The position numbers were made by a program, and so were the translations under genes. The notes under the pieces were generated by a model. It ran no database searches and was not told where the DNA came from. It saw nothing but the letters and a program-made list of their open reading frames with translations. From Ruegeria sp. HKCCD8929 (GTDB lineage: Bacteria > Pseudomonadota > Alphaproteobacteria > Rhodobacterales > Rhodobacteraceae), in contig NZ_WPZY01000002.1 in NCBI RefSeq assembly GCF_013031405.1, positions 372,001 through 436,000 of the forward strand: DNA of 64,000 nt. Direction: 5' to 3'. Below are positions 38,914 through 47,831 of this stretch, in pieces. Each line of letters starts with the position of its first letter. Position 1 is the stretch's first letter.

Positions 38914-39966
38914 GTGACTGACGCAAATACGCCGGCCATTGCCTGCCAGAATCTCTGGCAGGTCTTTGGCCCGGGCGCCGACAAGGCCCTGACCGACGCG
39001 CTGGCTCGGTCAGGGGGAGACGCCGACCAGGCCGCCGCCGATCTGCGCGAGCAGGGGTTCATCCCCGCCGTGCAGGACGCCAATTTCGAGGTGAAGGATG
39101 GCGAGCTGTTCGTCATCATGGGCCTGTCCGGATCCGGAAAATCCACGCTGATCCGTTGCATCTCGCAACTGCTGCCGGGCACAGGTGGCGAGATCCGGAT
39201 CGAGGGTGAGAATGTGGTGGGCGCGACCAAAAAGCGCCTGACCGAACTGCGCCGCAAGACGCTGGGCATGGTGTTCCAGCATTTCGGCCTGTTCCCGCAC
39301 ATGACCGTGGCCGAGAACGTGGCCTATCCGCTGCGGGTGCAGGGCGTGGGCCGCAAGGAACGCCGCGCCCGGGCGCAAGAAGTGATTTCACTCGTGGGTC
39401 TTGAGGGCCGCGAGGACAGTTTCCCACGCCAGCTTTCGGGCGGGCAGCGGCAACGCGTGGGCATCGCGCGCAGCCTCGCCGTGAACCCCGATATCTGGTT
39501 TCTGGATGAGCCGTTTTCGGCGCTCGATCCACTGATCCGTCGGCAGTTGCAGGACGAGTTCCTGCGCATTCAGGCGACGCTGAAGAAATCCATCGTCTTT
39601 ATCACCCATGACATTGCCGAGGCGCTGAAACTGGCGGATCGGATCGCGATCATGCGGGATGGCAAGATCGTGCAGATCGGCACGCCCTCGGATATCGTGC
39701 TGCGCCCGGTCGACGATTACGTCCGCGAGTTCTCCAAGGACGTGGCTAAAGGCCAGCACGCCAAGGTGGCCTCGGTGATGCGCGAAGGCGATGCCGAGCG
39801 CGGGCCGGACGACCCGGGGCTGACCACCTCGATGACGTTGGACGCGGCGCTGGCGCATTGCATGGAGCTGTACGAGCCGGTGCCGGTTCGCGATGCCAGC
39901 GGTGCCATCGTCGGCACGGTGCACCCGTCCGATCTGGCCGCCGCCCTGCAGGTCGAAAACGCATGA
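38914..39966 (+). CDS. proV: Glycine betaine ABC transporter ATPase
   Basis: 350 residues with a GTG start 10 bp after proX. A ProV-type N-terminal extension ([20 protein letters not shown]) precedes Walker [15 protein letters not shown]. Then Q-loop [15 protein letters not shown], signature [16 protein letters not shown], Walker [17 protein letters not shown], and a C-terminal CBS-like sensor segment ending [10 protein letters not shown]. Stop overlaps proW as ATGA. Confidence 0.93.
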   Translation: MTDANTPAIACQNLWQVFGPGADKALTDALARSGGDADQAAADLREQGFIPAVQDANFEVKDGELFVIMGLSGSGKSTLIRCISQLLPGTGGEIRIEGENVVGATKKRLTELRRKTLGMVFQHFGLFPHMTVAENVAYPLRVQGVGRKERRARAQEVISLVGLEGREDSFPRQLSGGQRQRVGIARSLAVNPDIWFLDEPFSALDPLIRRQLQDEFLRIQATLKKSIVFITHDIAEALKLADRIAIMRDGKIVQIGTPSDIVLRPVDDYVREFSKDVAKGQHAKVASVMREGDAERGPDDPGLTTSMTLDAALAHCMELYEPVPVRDASGAIVGTVHPSDLAAALQVENA

Positions 39967-42029
39967 GCGCGCTTGCGGATGTGACACCCGCCCGTGCCGC
40001 ACGGCTGACGGCAGGGGCGCAGGCGGCGCTGATTACGGTTCTGGTCGGCGCGATCTGTCTGGCGCTGGAGCCCATCGCTCCGTGGCTGGTAAAATGGCCC
40101 GCCGCATGGGAACTGCCCGCGACCGATTGGGTCGGGTCTTTCCTGGCGTGGTTTCTGAACGGGATCAAACCGGTTGCCCGGCTCTTCTCCGACGTGATGG
40201 CCCATCCGATGAACTGGGCCAATTTCGTGCTGGGTTCGACACCCTGGCCGATCGTCATCGGCATCGTGACCGCGCTGGGCTGGTATCTGGGCGGGCTGCC
40301 GATGGCGGCGTTGGGTTTCCTAGGGCTCAGCTTCGTGCTGGCCTCGGGCTATTGGGCCGAGAGCATGAACACGCTGGCGCTGGTCGCAGTCTCGGTGCCG
40401 TTGGCGCTGGTGATTGGTGGAGCCATCGGTATTCTCGCCAACGAGGTGCCGAAGGTGAAAGCTTTTGTGCAGGCGGTGCTGGATGTCATGCAGACGGTGC
40501 CGACATTCGCCTATCTCACACCATTGCTGTTGCTCTTCGGCTTCGGCCCCGTCGTGGGCCTCATCGCGTCTGCGATCTATGCCGCCCCACCCATGGCGCG
40601 CAACGTGATGCTGGGGTTGGAACGGGTCGAGCATGAGGTGAAAGAGGCCGCCATCATGTCCGGCGGCACCCGGTTCCAGCAACTGTTTCAGGTCGAGATC
40701 CCCTCGGCCACCACCCAGATCATGGTGGGCGTGAACCAGTGCCTGATGGCTGCGCTGTCGATGGTGATCATCGCCGCCGTCATCGGCGGGTTCAACGATA
40801 TCGGCTGGGAGGTGCTGCTGACCATGCGCAAGGCGCAGTTCGGCGAGTCACTGCTGGCGGGCCTTGTGATCGTGGTCTTTGCCGTGGTGATCGACCGGAT
40901 GAGCGGCGTGCTGGCGACCGAGCGCAAACGTTACGACACCCGTGTGGTCTGGGCGATGCTTGGCTTTGCGGTGCTGTTCACCGCCGCTTTCTGGTCACGC
41001 CTGCCGAACCCGTCGGACCTGACCCTGCTCGATCCCATGGCGGAAGCCGTCGATCAGGGGCTGACAGCTTTCACCCAGAGCAACGGGCCGTGGCTGGATG
41101 CGCTCAAGAACAACTCGATGTTCTACGTGCTGCTGCCACTGCGGATCGGTTTGGATCAGGCGGTGCTGCCCTTCACCTGGGGTTTCGCCTGGACGCCGGC
41201 GATGAGCTATGGCCTCTTCGCCGCCGCTGCGCTGATCGCGCTACTGATGGCGTGGCGTGGACACATCACCGGTGGTCTGACCGTGCTGATCGCGTTGGGG
41301 ATGCTGGAGACCGGGATTGCCAATCTGCCCTGGCCCTTCGTCCTGACCGGAGCCGCCGCGCTGGGCTGGGTCGCGGGCGGCTGGCGTCTGGCAGCGCTCT
41401 CGGTGGGGCTTTTGGCCACCATCCTCGTCTCGGGTCTGTGGGAGAGGGCGCTGCTGTCACTCTATCTCAGCGGTGCCGCGGTTTTTGCCTGCGCTGTGGT
41501 CGGCGGCATGATCGGCCTGGCCAGCGCGGTGTGGGCGCCGGTGTGGAAAATCGTCCGCCCGATCTGCGACATGTTGCAGACCATCCCTCTGTTCGTCTTC
41601 CTGATCCCGGTGCTGATGGTGTTCCAGATCGGCGAGTTCTCGGCCTTTCTGGCGATCTGCGCCTATGCGGTGGTGCCGATGATCCGCTACACCCGCCACG
41701 GGCTGGTCAACACGCCAGACGAGATGATGGAGGCCGCGATTTCCAGCGGCGCGAACGAGTGGCAGATCCTACGCGACGTGCGCGCGCCTTATGCGGCGCC
41801 GACCATCCTGCTGGGGCTCAATCAGACCATCCTCTATGCGTTTGCCATGCTGGTGATCGCGGCGCTGATCGGGACCACTGGTCTGGGCCAGTCGATCTAT
41901 CTGGCGCTGGGGCAAGCGGATGTGGGGCTGGGCATCTCGGCCGGTGCGGCGATGGCGATCCTGGCGCTGATTGCCGACCGCATGGTGCAGGGTTTTGCCG
42001 AAGAACGGCGCAAGGCGCTGGGTCTTTAA
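39963..42029 (+). CDS. proW: Glycine betaine ABC permease with two tandem permease domains
   Basis: 688 residues from the ATGA overlap; ordinary ProW is about 350. Two complete BPD_transp_1 domains: the first (about 145-330) with EAAIMSGGTRFQQLFQVEIP, the second (about 495-680) with EAAISSGANEWQILRDVRAP, each carrying an EAA loop that contacts the ATPase. Between them lie further hydrophobic segments. The fused layout supplies both halves of the channel from one chain, so one ATPase pair and one polypeptide suffice. Confidence 0.92.
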   Translation: MSALADVTPARAARLTAGAQAALITVLVGAICLALEPIAPWLVKWPAAWELPATDWVGSFLAWFLNGIKPVARLFSDVMAHPMNWANFVLGSTPWPIVIGIVTALGWYLGGLPMAALGFLGLSFVLASGYWAESMNTLALVAVSVPLALVIGGAIGILANEVPKVKAFVQAVLDVMQTVPTFAYLTPLLLLFGFGPVVGLIASAIYAAPPMARNVMLGLERVEHEVKEAAIMSGGTRFQQLFQVEIPSATTQIMVGVNQCLMAALSMVIIAAVIGGFNDIGWEVLLTMRKAQFGESLLAGLVIVVFAVVIDRMSGVLATERKRYDTRVVWAMLGFAVLFTAAFWSRLPNPSDLTLLDPMAEAVDQGLTAFTQSNGPWLDALKNNSMFYVLLPLRIGLDQAVLPFTWGFAWTPAMSYGLFAAAALIALLMAWRGHITGGLTVLIALGMLETGIANLPWPFVLTGAAALGWVAGGWRLAALSVGLLATILVSGLWERALLSLYLSGAAVFACAVVGGMIGLASAVWAPVWKIVRPICDMLQTIPLFVFLIPVLMVFQIGEFSAFLAICAYAVVPMIRYTRHGLVNTPDEMMEAAISSGANEWQILRDVRAPYAAPTILLGLNQTILYAFAMLVIAALIGTTGLGQSIYLALGQADVGLGISAGAAMAILALIADRMVQGFAEERRKALGL

Positions 42030-42064
42030 GCTTGGCGGCGGTGGGGACTTCCTGCCGCAAACGC

Positions 42065-42078
42065 TTGACATAAAGCAA
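42065..42078 (+). promoter_or_regulatory. FNR/DNR-like site before nnrU
   Basis: TTGAC-ATAA-AGCAA matches the FNR-superfamily dyad TTGAY-N4-RTCAA with one mismatch in the right half. It lies 56 bp before the nnrU ATG, an activating distance. Oxygen- or NO-responsive control is inferred from site and gene product. Confidence 0.45.
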
Positions 42079-42133
42079 GGATCGGGGCCGGGACGGCGCC
42101 TAGAGTTCAGCCGGAAAGACAAAGGATAGAACC

Positions 42134-42799
42134 ATGGGCGGTTGGGCCGAATTCCTTCTGGCGTTGAGTGTTTTCATGCTGAGCCACGTCATCCCGGTGC
42201 GCCCGCCCGTGCGCCCGTGGTTGATCGATCGACTGGGCAAGCGCGCCTATTTCGCCGCCTATTCACTGCTCTCCCTGGCCATTCTTGGCTGGCTGATCGT
42301 GGCTGCCGCCCGCGCGCCTTATGTCGAGGTCATCCCCCCGCTTCCGGCGCTGCGCTGGGTACCGCTTCTGGTGATGCCCGTGGCCTGTCTTCTGGCAGTG
42401 GCCGGGATGGCAATCCGCAATCCGTTCTCGTTCGGCGGGCTGGGTCGCGCACCATTCGATCCAGAACACCCCGGCATCCTCCGCCTCACTCGACATCCGA
42501 TCCTGCTGGCCTTGCTGCTCTGGGCATTGGCGCATCTGCTGGCCAATGGCAGCCTGGCTCATGTCATCCTGTTTGGCTTATTCGCCGGCTTTGCCGGTCT
42601 GGGCATGATGCTGATCGACCGCCGCAAGATGCGCGAAATGGGGGCGGACTGGGGCCGTCTGGCCAAAAACACCGCCCGCATGTCGTTGCGCCTGCCAAAA
42701 CCACTTCCTCGCCTCTGGGTCTGGCTGGTGGCCTTTGTCGTGTTCGAGGCCGCCGTCCATCTGCACGCGCCCGTGATTGGGCTGTCACCTTGGCCATGA
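42134..42799 (+). CDS. nnrU: NnrU-family membrane protein
   Basis: 221 residues, six or so helices, opening GGWAEFLLALSVFMLSHVIP and VRPWLIDRLGKRAYFAAYSL. TRHPILLALLLWALAHLLAN is a block shared with isoprenylcysteine-methyltransferase-like membrane proteins. NnrU is linked to nitric-oxide/nitrite metabolism in Rhodobacter. AAGGA precedes the ATG. No denitrification genes occur in the window. Confidence 0.85.
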   Translation: MGGWAEFLLALSVFMLSHVIPVRPPVRPWLIDRLGKRAYFAAYSLLSLAILGWLIVAAARAPYVEVIPPLPALRWVPLLVMPVACLLAVAGMAIRNPFSFGGLGRAPFDPEHPGILRLTRHPILLALLLWALAHLLANGSLAHVILFGLFAGFAGLGMMLIDRRKMREMGADWGRLAKNTARMSLRLPKPLPRLWVWLVAFVVFEAAVHLHAPVIGLSPWP

Positions 42800-42870
42800 C
42801 GGCAGGAGTGGTCGGAGGCCCATACCCGTGCTATCTGCTGTGAAACGCTACGACTTACCGGAGCCCGAAC

Positions 42871-43389
42871 ATGCATCTGGCCTATATCACCACCACCGAC
42901 CGGGGCGCGACCGACCGCCTTCTCAGTGCCGTGGCCGAGCGTCTGCTGGCCCGAGACGTCTTTCTGGCCGGGGTGGTGCAGACCAACACCGAATGCGCCG
43001 ATAGCAGCAAATGCGATATGGACCTGCGGGTCCTGCCCGCAGGTGAGACCATCCGTATCTCGCAATCGCTGGGCAGCCAATCGCGGGGCTGTCGGCTGGA
43101 CCCGGCTGCGCTGGAACAGGCAGTGGCGTATGTCACTGCCTCGCTGGACGCCGGGCCGGATCTGCTGATCGTCAACAAGTTCGGCAAACATGAGGCCGAT
43201 GGGCGCGGATTTCGTCCGGTCATCGGCGAGGCCCTGGCGCGCGACATCCCGGTGCTGGTGGGTGTGAACGGTTTGAATGAGGAAAAGTTCCTTGCCTTTA
43301 CTGATGGTGCCGCCCAGCAGGTGCCCGCCGATATCGACGCGATCGAGCGCTGGCTGGATCAGATCACGGCAGAACGGAACGCGGCCTGA
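42871..43389 (+). CDS. DUF2478 family protein
   Basis: 172 residues. Starts MHLAYITTTDRGATDRLLSA, a loop that resembles a degraded P-loop NTPase strand, and contains PDLLIVNKFGKHEADGRGFR, typical of DUF2478. Family members often sit near molybdate uptake or nucleotide kinase genes. A cluster of Cys (NTECADSSKCDMD) may bind metal. Function uncertain. Confidence 0.8.
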   Translation: MHLAYITTTDRGATDRLLSAVAERLLARDVFLAGVVQTNTECADSSKCDMDLRVLPAGETIRISQSLGSQSRGCRLDPAALEQAVAYVTASLDAGPDLLIVNKFGKHEADGRGFRPVIGEALARDIPVLVGVNGLNEEKFLAFTDGAAQQVPADIDAIERWLDQITAERNAA

Positions 43390-43468
43390 GTCAGGCCGCA
43401 TCGTTTCGGCGTGACAGATAAACGCCCGTAACGCGGACCACAACTAAGGTGCTGAATTCATAGGAAAG

Positions 43469-43552
43469 TGGTGGGCGACCCTGGAATCGAACCAGGCGTG
43501 CGTCTCCGCGAGGGAGTTACAGTCCCCTGCCACACCTTGCGGCCTGTCGCCC
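43469..43552 (-). tRNA. tRNA-Tyr (GTA anticodon), CCA encoded
   Basis: Read on the minus strand: 7-bp acceptor GGGCGAC / GTCGCCC, anticodon arm GGGGA-CTGTAAC-TCCCT (anticodon GTA), class II variable arm CGCGGAGACGCACG, T arm CCTGG-TTCGATT-CCAGG, discriminator A and genomically encoded CCA. The D arm is short (GCC/GGC), and positions 8 and 14 do not show the usual U and A. Confidence 0.9.
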
Positions 43553-43668
43553 ACTGTCAGGCGTTGCGCCTGACGTGGAGGCGTGATTACTAGCGCTCCA
43601 AAGAAGCGTCAACAGGAAAATTCCGCCTGGGCGCAGGAAACTGATTTCGGGTCCCGGAGGCCGGTAAA

Positions 43669-44442
43669 ATGAAGAAACCCAAATGGGTGGTCGAAAAGGA
43701 ACAGGCCCGTAAGGCGGCGGCCTCCGAGACCGTCTGGCTGTTCGGTCTGCACGCCGTGCGCGATGCTTTGCTGAACCCGAACCGCACCAAACTGCGCCTG
43801 ATCGTGACCCGCAATGCGCAAGATAAGCTGGTCGAGGCCATCGCGGCATCCGGGATTGAGCCCGAACTGGCTGACCCACGCAAATTCACTGCACCGATCG
43901 ACCCGGGCTCGGTCCATCAGGGGGCTGCGCTGGAGGTCAAGCCACTCGACTGGGGCAGTCTGGACGAGGTGTGCATCGCGCGCGAGCATCCACGGGTGAT
44001 TCTGCTGGACCGGGTGACCGACCCGCATAACGTGGGCGCGATCCTGCGCTCAGCCGAAGTTCTGGGCGCCAGCGCCGTGATCGGAACGCGGCATCATTCC
44101 GCGCCCGAAACCGGGGCGCTGGCCAAGACCGCCAGCGGTGCGCTGGAGCGGCAACCCTATCTGCGGGTGCGCAATCTGGCCGATGCCATTACCGAGTTGC
44201 AGCGCATGGGATTTCTGGTGCTGGGTCTCGATGGCGAGGCCGAAAACACAATTGAGGCAGCACTGGGAGAAGGCACCGACCGCCCGGTGGCGCTGGTGCT
44301 GGGGGCCGAGGGGCCGGGGCTGCGGCAAAAGACCAAGGAAACTGTGGACCAACTGGTGAAAATCGACGCGGCGGGCGGGTTTGGATCACTCAACGTCTCA
44401 AATGCTGCCGCAATTGCCCTATATGCATCCAGACACAAATAA
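43669..44442 (+). CDS. rlmB: 23S rRNA (Gm2251) methyltransferase, TrmH/SpoU family
   Basis: 257 residues. An N-terminal L30-like substrate domain (WLFGLHAVRDALLNPNRTKL) and a SPOUT knot: motif 1 LLDRVTDPHNVGAILRSAEV, motif 2 LVLGAEGPGLRQKTKETVDQ, motif 3 GSLNVSNAAAIALY. Methylates the 2'-OH of a conserved G in the peptidyl-transferase loop. A different TrmH-family target is possible. The next gene begins 12 bp after its stop. Confidence 0.92.
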   Translation: MKKPKWVVEKEQARKAAASETVWLFGLHAVRDALLNPNRTKLRLIVTRNAQDKLVEAIAASGIEPELADPRKFTAPIDPGSVHQGAALEVKPLDWGSLDEVCIAREHPRVILLDRVTDPHNVGAILRSAEVLGASAVIGTRHHSAPETGALAKTASGALERQPYLRVRNLADAITELQRMGFLVLGLDGEAENTIEAALGEGTDRPVALVLGAEGPGLRQKTKETVDQLVKIDAAGGFGSLNVSNAAAIALYASRHK

Positions 44443-44454
44443 CAGGAGCGTCCC

Positions 44455-44745
44455 ATTTCCACCCCGACCAAGATTGCAACCTGCTGTTATTGCGGCACGC
44501 GCGCAGCACTGGTGCTGAAAGGCCGCGAGCGGCATGAGTTGAGCTGCTCTGCCTGCGGTGCGCCGCTGCATAACCTCAAGATGCTGCGCAAGGAAAAGGC
44601 TCCGGAACCCGTCAGACCGCGTGTTGCCACGCCGCCGCCAACCATGGCCAAGCGAAAGAAGGTCAAAAAAGTTAAGCGGCGTAAGGGGGTTATGGCCCGG
44701 TTTCTGGACGAGGCCTGGGATGTGGTCGAGGATATCTTCGACTGA
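44455..44745 (+). CDS. Zinc-ribbon protein apparently starting at ATT
   Basis: 96 residues if started at the ATT at 44455, placed 7 nt after AGGAG at 44444-44448. It then reads STPTKIATCCYCGTRAALVL, HELSCSACGAPLHNLKML, and a Lys-rich middle (KRKKVKKVKRRKG), ending in an acidic helix. The two C-x-x-C knuckles form a zinc ribbon; the first would be lost with the only conventional start (GTG 44512). No ATG, GTG or TTG lies in frame between the rlmB stop and 44512. Small nucleic-acid-binding role inferred. Confidence 0.68.
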   Translation: MSTPTKIATCCYCGTRAALVLKGRERHELSCSACGAPLHNLKMLRKEKAPEPVRPRVATPPPTMAKRKKVKKVKRRKGVMARFLDEAWDVVEDIFD

Positions 44746-44844
44746 TCCGGCAATAACACAACCGGATCACATCCGCGTCAGCCGGGGTTACGTGTTTGCC
44801 GTTTCAGAGGCATCTTAGGGGCCGCAATCAGCACTCTGAGGCCC

Positions 44845-45291
44845 ATGCTTTCTCGTCGTTCCCTGTTGGCCGGACTGGCCTTGTCACTTGTTTCCCCCGC
44901 CGCCTATGCGGACTCGCCGCTCTTTCACGCCCGCGAGGGCATGGCGCTCAGCGGATACGACACCGTGTCCTATTTCAATGGCGGTCATCCCGTTCCCGGG
45001 CGCTCTGACATTGCCGTCATGTGGAAGGGCGCAGTCTGGCAATTCGCGTCGCAGGGCAATCGCGAGGCGTTCGAGGCAAATCCACGGGCCTTCGCCCCAC
45101 AATTTGGCGGCTATTGCGCTTATGCCATGTCCAAGGGGCGTCTGTCCTCGACCGACCCCGAGGCGTGGGAGATCGTGGCCGGCAAGCTTTACCTGGTTCA
45201 TTCGCCGCAGATCCAGCGGCTGTGGCAACAGGATATCGCCGGAAACATCGCCATGGCCGAGCAGAACTGGCCAGACGCACTGTTTGACTGA
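44845..45291 (+). CDS. YHS-domain secreted protein
   Basis: 148 residues. A Tat-like or Sec signal (MLSRRSLLAGLALSLVSPAA) with an Arg pair, then SGYDTVSYFNGGHPVPGRSD and the YHS core AFAPQFGGYCAYAMSKGRLS, whose single Cys and aromatic residues are a candidate metal site. Periplasmic; role unknown. Followed by a region ending in a strong terminator. Confidence 0.85.
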   Translation: MLSRRSLLAGLALSLVSPAAYADSPLFHAREGMALSGYDTVSYFNGGHPVPGRSDIAVMWKGAVWQFASQGNREAFEANPRAFAPQFGGYCAYAMSKGRLSSTDPEAWEIVAGKLYLVHSPQIQRLWQQDIAGNIAMAEQNWPDALFD

Positions 45292-45375
45292 GCGGCCGCG
45301 AGAAAATCTCCCTCTGTCATCACAAAAACGCGCGCACCCTCTTTTTTTCTGAAAATGCGTGCTTAAATGTCACAG

Positions 45376-45459
45376 TGACCGCGGAACGGAACTGCCGCGG
45401 GTCATTTCACTGTCCCTCGTTCCATACCTGGCGCCCAAGAGTTTCTTGGGCGCTTTTTT
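45376..45459 (+). ncRNA. Candidate small RNA ending in an intrinsic terminator
   Basis: A 5' hairpin TGACCGCGG / CCGCGGGTCA with one bulge (about 45376-45405), a pyrimidine-rich single-stranded linker (TTTCACTGTCCCTCGTTCC), and a perfect 10-bp terminator stem GCGCCCAAGA / TCTTGGGCGC with loop GTT and TTTTTT (45431-45459). TTAAAT at 45363-45368 could be the -10. It may instead just be the 3' UTR of the YHS gene. Confidence 0.4.
45431..45459 (+). terminator. Intrinsic terminator
   Basis: Perfect 10-bp stem with a 3-nt loop followed by six T: GCGCCCAAGA-gtt-TCTTGGGCGC. It ends either the YHS mRNA or the candidate sRNA and lies 30 bp before the CoA-binding gene. Confidence 0.88.
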
Positions 45460-45489
45460 CTTGTCCGGCATGTGGCTAGGGTGACGGCC

Positions 45490-45960
45490 ATGCCAGACTA
45501 TTCCGACGATTTTCTCAAGGGCATCCTGCAGCGCACCAAGGTGATTGCCGTGGTGGGGGTGTCGATGAACCCGGTGCGGCCCAGCTATTACGTAGCGCGC
45601 TATCTGGGGCTCAAGGGATTTCGGGTCATCCCGGTCAATCCCGGCCATGCCGGCAAGGCGCTTTTTGGTGAGACGGTGCGGGGCAGCCTGTCCGAGATTT
45701 CCGAACCGGTGGACATGGTCGATATCTTCCGCCGCTCCGAGGCGGTGCCGCCCATCGTGGATGAGGCGCTGGAGCGCTTTCCCCGCTTGCGCACGATCTG
45801 GATGCAGATCGGGGTCGAGAATGAACAGGCGGCGGACAAGGCGCAGGTGCGCGGCATCGACGTTGTGATGAACCGCTGTCCCAAGATCGAGTATCAGCGC
45901 CTGTTTGGTGAACTGCGCATGGGCGGCTTTGCCACCGGCATCATCTCGTCCAAGCTATAG
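45490..45960 (+). CDS. CoA-binding-domain protein (YccU-like)
   Basis: 156 residues from the ATG at 45490. Rossmann-type CoA-binding domain: KVIAVVGVSMNPVRPSYYVA (Gly loop), GFRVIPVNPGHAGKALFGET, VDMVDIFRRSEAVPPIVDEA, and IWMQIGVENEQAADKAQVRG. These are small stand-alone cousins of succinyl-CoA synthetase alpha's CoA domain. Role unclear. Confidence 0.87.
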   Translation: MPDYSDDFLKGILQRTKVIAVVGVSMNPVRPSYYVARYLGLKGFRVIPVNPGHAGKALFGETVRGSLSEISEPVDMVDIFRRSEAVPPIVDEALERFPRLRTIWMQIGVENEQAADKAQVRGIDVVMNRCPKIEYQRLFGELRMGGFATGIISSKL

Positions 45961-45964
45961 CCAG

Positions 45965-46540
45965 CTACTCGATGAATGCTAACCGTTGCTTTTCCTCGCG
46001 GCGCTGGCGTTTCCACTCCAGCACCTCCATGCGAGGCCGCCAATTGTAGCGGGTATCGGCCTGAAGCTGCGACCAGTACAGCTTGCCGCCATAGCGCCAC
46101 GGGTCCAGAACCACTCCTTCGAACATGGAATCGCCCCGGCGGCTGATGATTGCGGTGCTGTGGTCGATCCGGAACGGGTTGTCCGCATTGGCAATGGCGC
46201 GGTGTAGGGTCAGGGTCTGAAAGTTCTCCTGCTTCAGCCGTGCCTCCATATCCTCGGCCCAGTGCCAGCACAGCCCGCGCGGGCGCAGGCCCCGGTTGAC
46301 CTTGGTGTTGTGGATCAGCGGCGGGTCGGTGATCTGATACTCCGCCGCCAACTGACTGGTGTAGTCATAGGCAATACGTGCCGCCCGCTCGGCTTCTTCG
46401 GGGTCGATATCTGGGCCCAGCCCGCGAATCTCGGTCGCCAGCCCGGCGACATCCCGCCGATCCACCGTGTCGGGCACCGAGCAGGCGCCAACGATCAGGG
46501 CCGCCAGCACCGCGAACACGCAAGCGAATGGTTTCTTCAT
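45965..46540 (-). CDS. Lipoprotein of unknown function
   Basis: 191 residues. Signal with lipobox LIVGAC at about residues 15-20. The mature region has RPRGLCWHWAEDMEARLKQE and STAIISRRGDSMFEGVVLDP, with conserved-looking Cys-Trp-His-Trp, Asp and His elements that recall transglutaminase-like Cys proteases. That reading is tentative. Convergent with the CoA-binding gene. Confidence 0.72.
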   Translation of the reverse strand: MKKPFACVFAVLAALIVGACSVPDTVDRRDVAGLATEIRGLGPDIDPEEAERAARIAYDYTSQLAAEYQITDPPLIHNTKVNRGLRPRGLCWHWAEDMEARLKQENFQTLTLHRAIANADNPFRIDHSTAIISRRGDSMFEGVVLDPWRYGGKLYWSQLQADTRYNWRPRMEVLEWKRQRREEKQRLAFIE

Positions 46541-46636
46541 CCTTAAAAACCCTCTGGATACCGGGGTGTTCCCGGCGCTTTGACAGCGGACTATAGAATG
46601 AGCGCGGCGGCTCCGAAACCCATCACGCGCCCGGCG

Positions 46637-46954
46637 TCACCCGCCCGTTCGGCTGGCCTTTTCCGCGATGCCGCTGGTGCCCTGCCTGCGTGCCAGCTCT
46701 GCCAAAACCGCATCCAGCGGCACGTCGCGCGCCGCCAGCATCACCAGCAGGTGGTAAAGCACGTCCGCCGCCTCGGCCGTCAGTTTCTCGGTGTCGCCCT
46801 TCACCGCCTCGATGATCGCCTCGACCGCCTCTTCCCCGAACTTCTCGGCGCACTTTTCGGGCCCCTTGGACAGCAGCTTGGCAGTCCAGCTCGAGTCCGG
46901 GTCCGCGCCCTTGCGATCGGAAATGGTAGCGGCGAGGTCGTGCAGAACGCTCAT
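46637..46954 (-). CDS. hisE: Phosphoribosyl-ATP pyrophosphohydrolase
   Basis: 105 residues from the ATG that overlaps the hisF stop (ATGA). MazG-like helical fold with [20 protein letters not shown] and [20 protein letters not shown], the E-x-x-E...E-x-x-D set that binds Mg. Second step of histidine synthesis. It is a stand-alone HisE, not fused to HisI, as usual in alphaproteobacteria. Last gene of the minus-strand his block. Confidence 0.94.
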   Translation of the reverse strand: MSVLHDLAATISDRKGADPDSSWTAKLLSKGPEKCAEKFGEEAVEAIIEAVKGDTEKLTAEAADVLYHLLVMLAARDVPLDAVLAELARRQGTSGIAEKASRTGG

Positions 46955-47712
46955 GTCAGCCTCATCGGGATGCCTGCGGCGGCCATGTGCTGTTTGGCCT
47001 CCTGAATGGTGTATTCGCCGAAATGAAAGATCGAGGCCGCCAGCACCGCGCTGGCGCCGCCCTTGGTGACACCTTCGACCAGGTGATCCAGATTTCCGAC
47101 GCCACCGCTGGCGATCACCGGCACGTCCACCGCGTCGGAAATGGCGCGGGTCAGAGGCAGGTTGAACCCCGCCTTGGTACCGTCCCGGTCCATCGAGGTC
47201 AGCAATATCTCTCCGGCCCCTTTTGCGACGACGGTTCGGGCGAACTCCACCGCGTCGATGCCGGTTGCCTTGCGCCCGCCATGGGTGAAGATCTCCCACT
47301 TGCCCGGGCTGACGGTCTTGGCATCGATGGCGACCACGATGCACTGGCTGCCAAACTGGTCGGCGGCCTTGGCCACCACATCCGGGTTGGCCACGGCGGC
47401 AGAGTTGAAGCTAACCTTGTCGGCGCCCGCCAGCAGCAGGTTGCGCACATCCTCGCGCAACCGCACGCCACCGCCCACAGTCAGCGGTACAAAGCACTGC
47501 TCGGCGGTGCGTTGCACCACATCGAACATAGTGCCGCGGTTTTCGTGGGTGGCATGGATATCGAGGAAACAGATCTCATCCGCACCCGCCGCATCATAGG
47601 CCTTGGCCGATTCCACCGGATCGCCCGCATCGCGCAGGCCGACAAAGTTCACGCCCTTGACCACGCGGCCATCGGCGACGTCCAGGCAGGGGATGATGCG
47701 GGTTTTCAGCAT
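46951..47712 (-). CDS. hisF: Imidazole glycerol phosphate synthase cyclase subunit
   Basis: 253 residues. TIM barrel with the half-barrel duplication: [20 protein letters not shown] (catalytic Asp 11) and [20 protein letters not shown] (catalytic Asp about 130), plus the phosphate loop [12 protein letters not shown]. Uses ammonia from HisH to make imidazole glycerol phosphate and AICAR. Confidence 0.96.
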   Translation of the reverse strand: MLKTRIIPCLDVADGRVVKGVNFVGLRDAGDPVESAKAYDAAGADEICFLDIHATHENRGTMFDVVQRTAEQCFVPLTVGGGVRLREDVRNLLLAGADKVSFNSAAVANPDVVAKAADQFGSQCIVVAIDAKTVSPGKWEIFTHGGRKATGIDAVEFARTVVAKGAGEILLTSMDRDGTKAGFNLPLTRAISDAVDVPVIASGGVGNLDHLVEGVTKGGASAVLAASIFHFGEYTIQEAKQHMAAAGIPMRLT

Positions 47713-47831
47713 GGGCGATCCTCTATTGGTGCCGTCCTAGCGGCAAAGCCCCGCTTATGCCAGAGTTGTGACTGGCGGAAACGTCTCAGTCGTGGAGATT
47801 TAGCGGGAATAATCACAATGGGAGATTTGAC

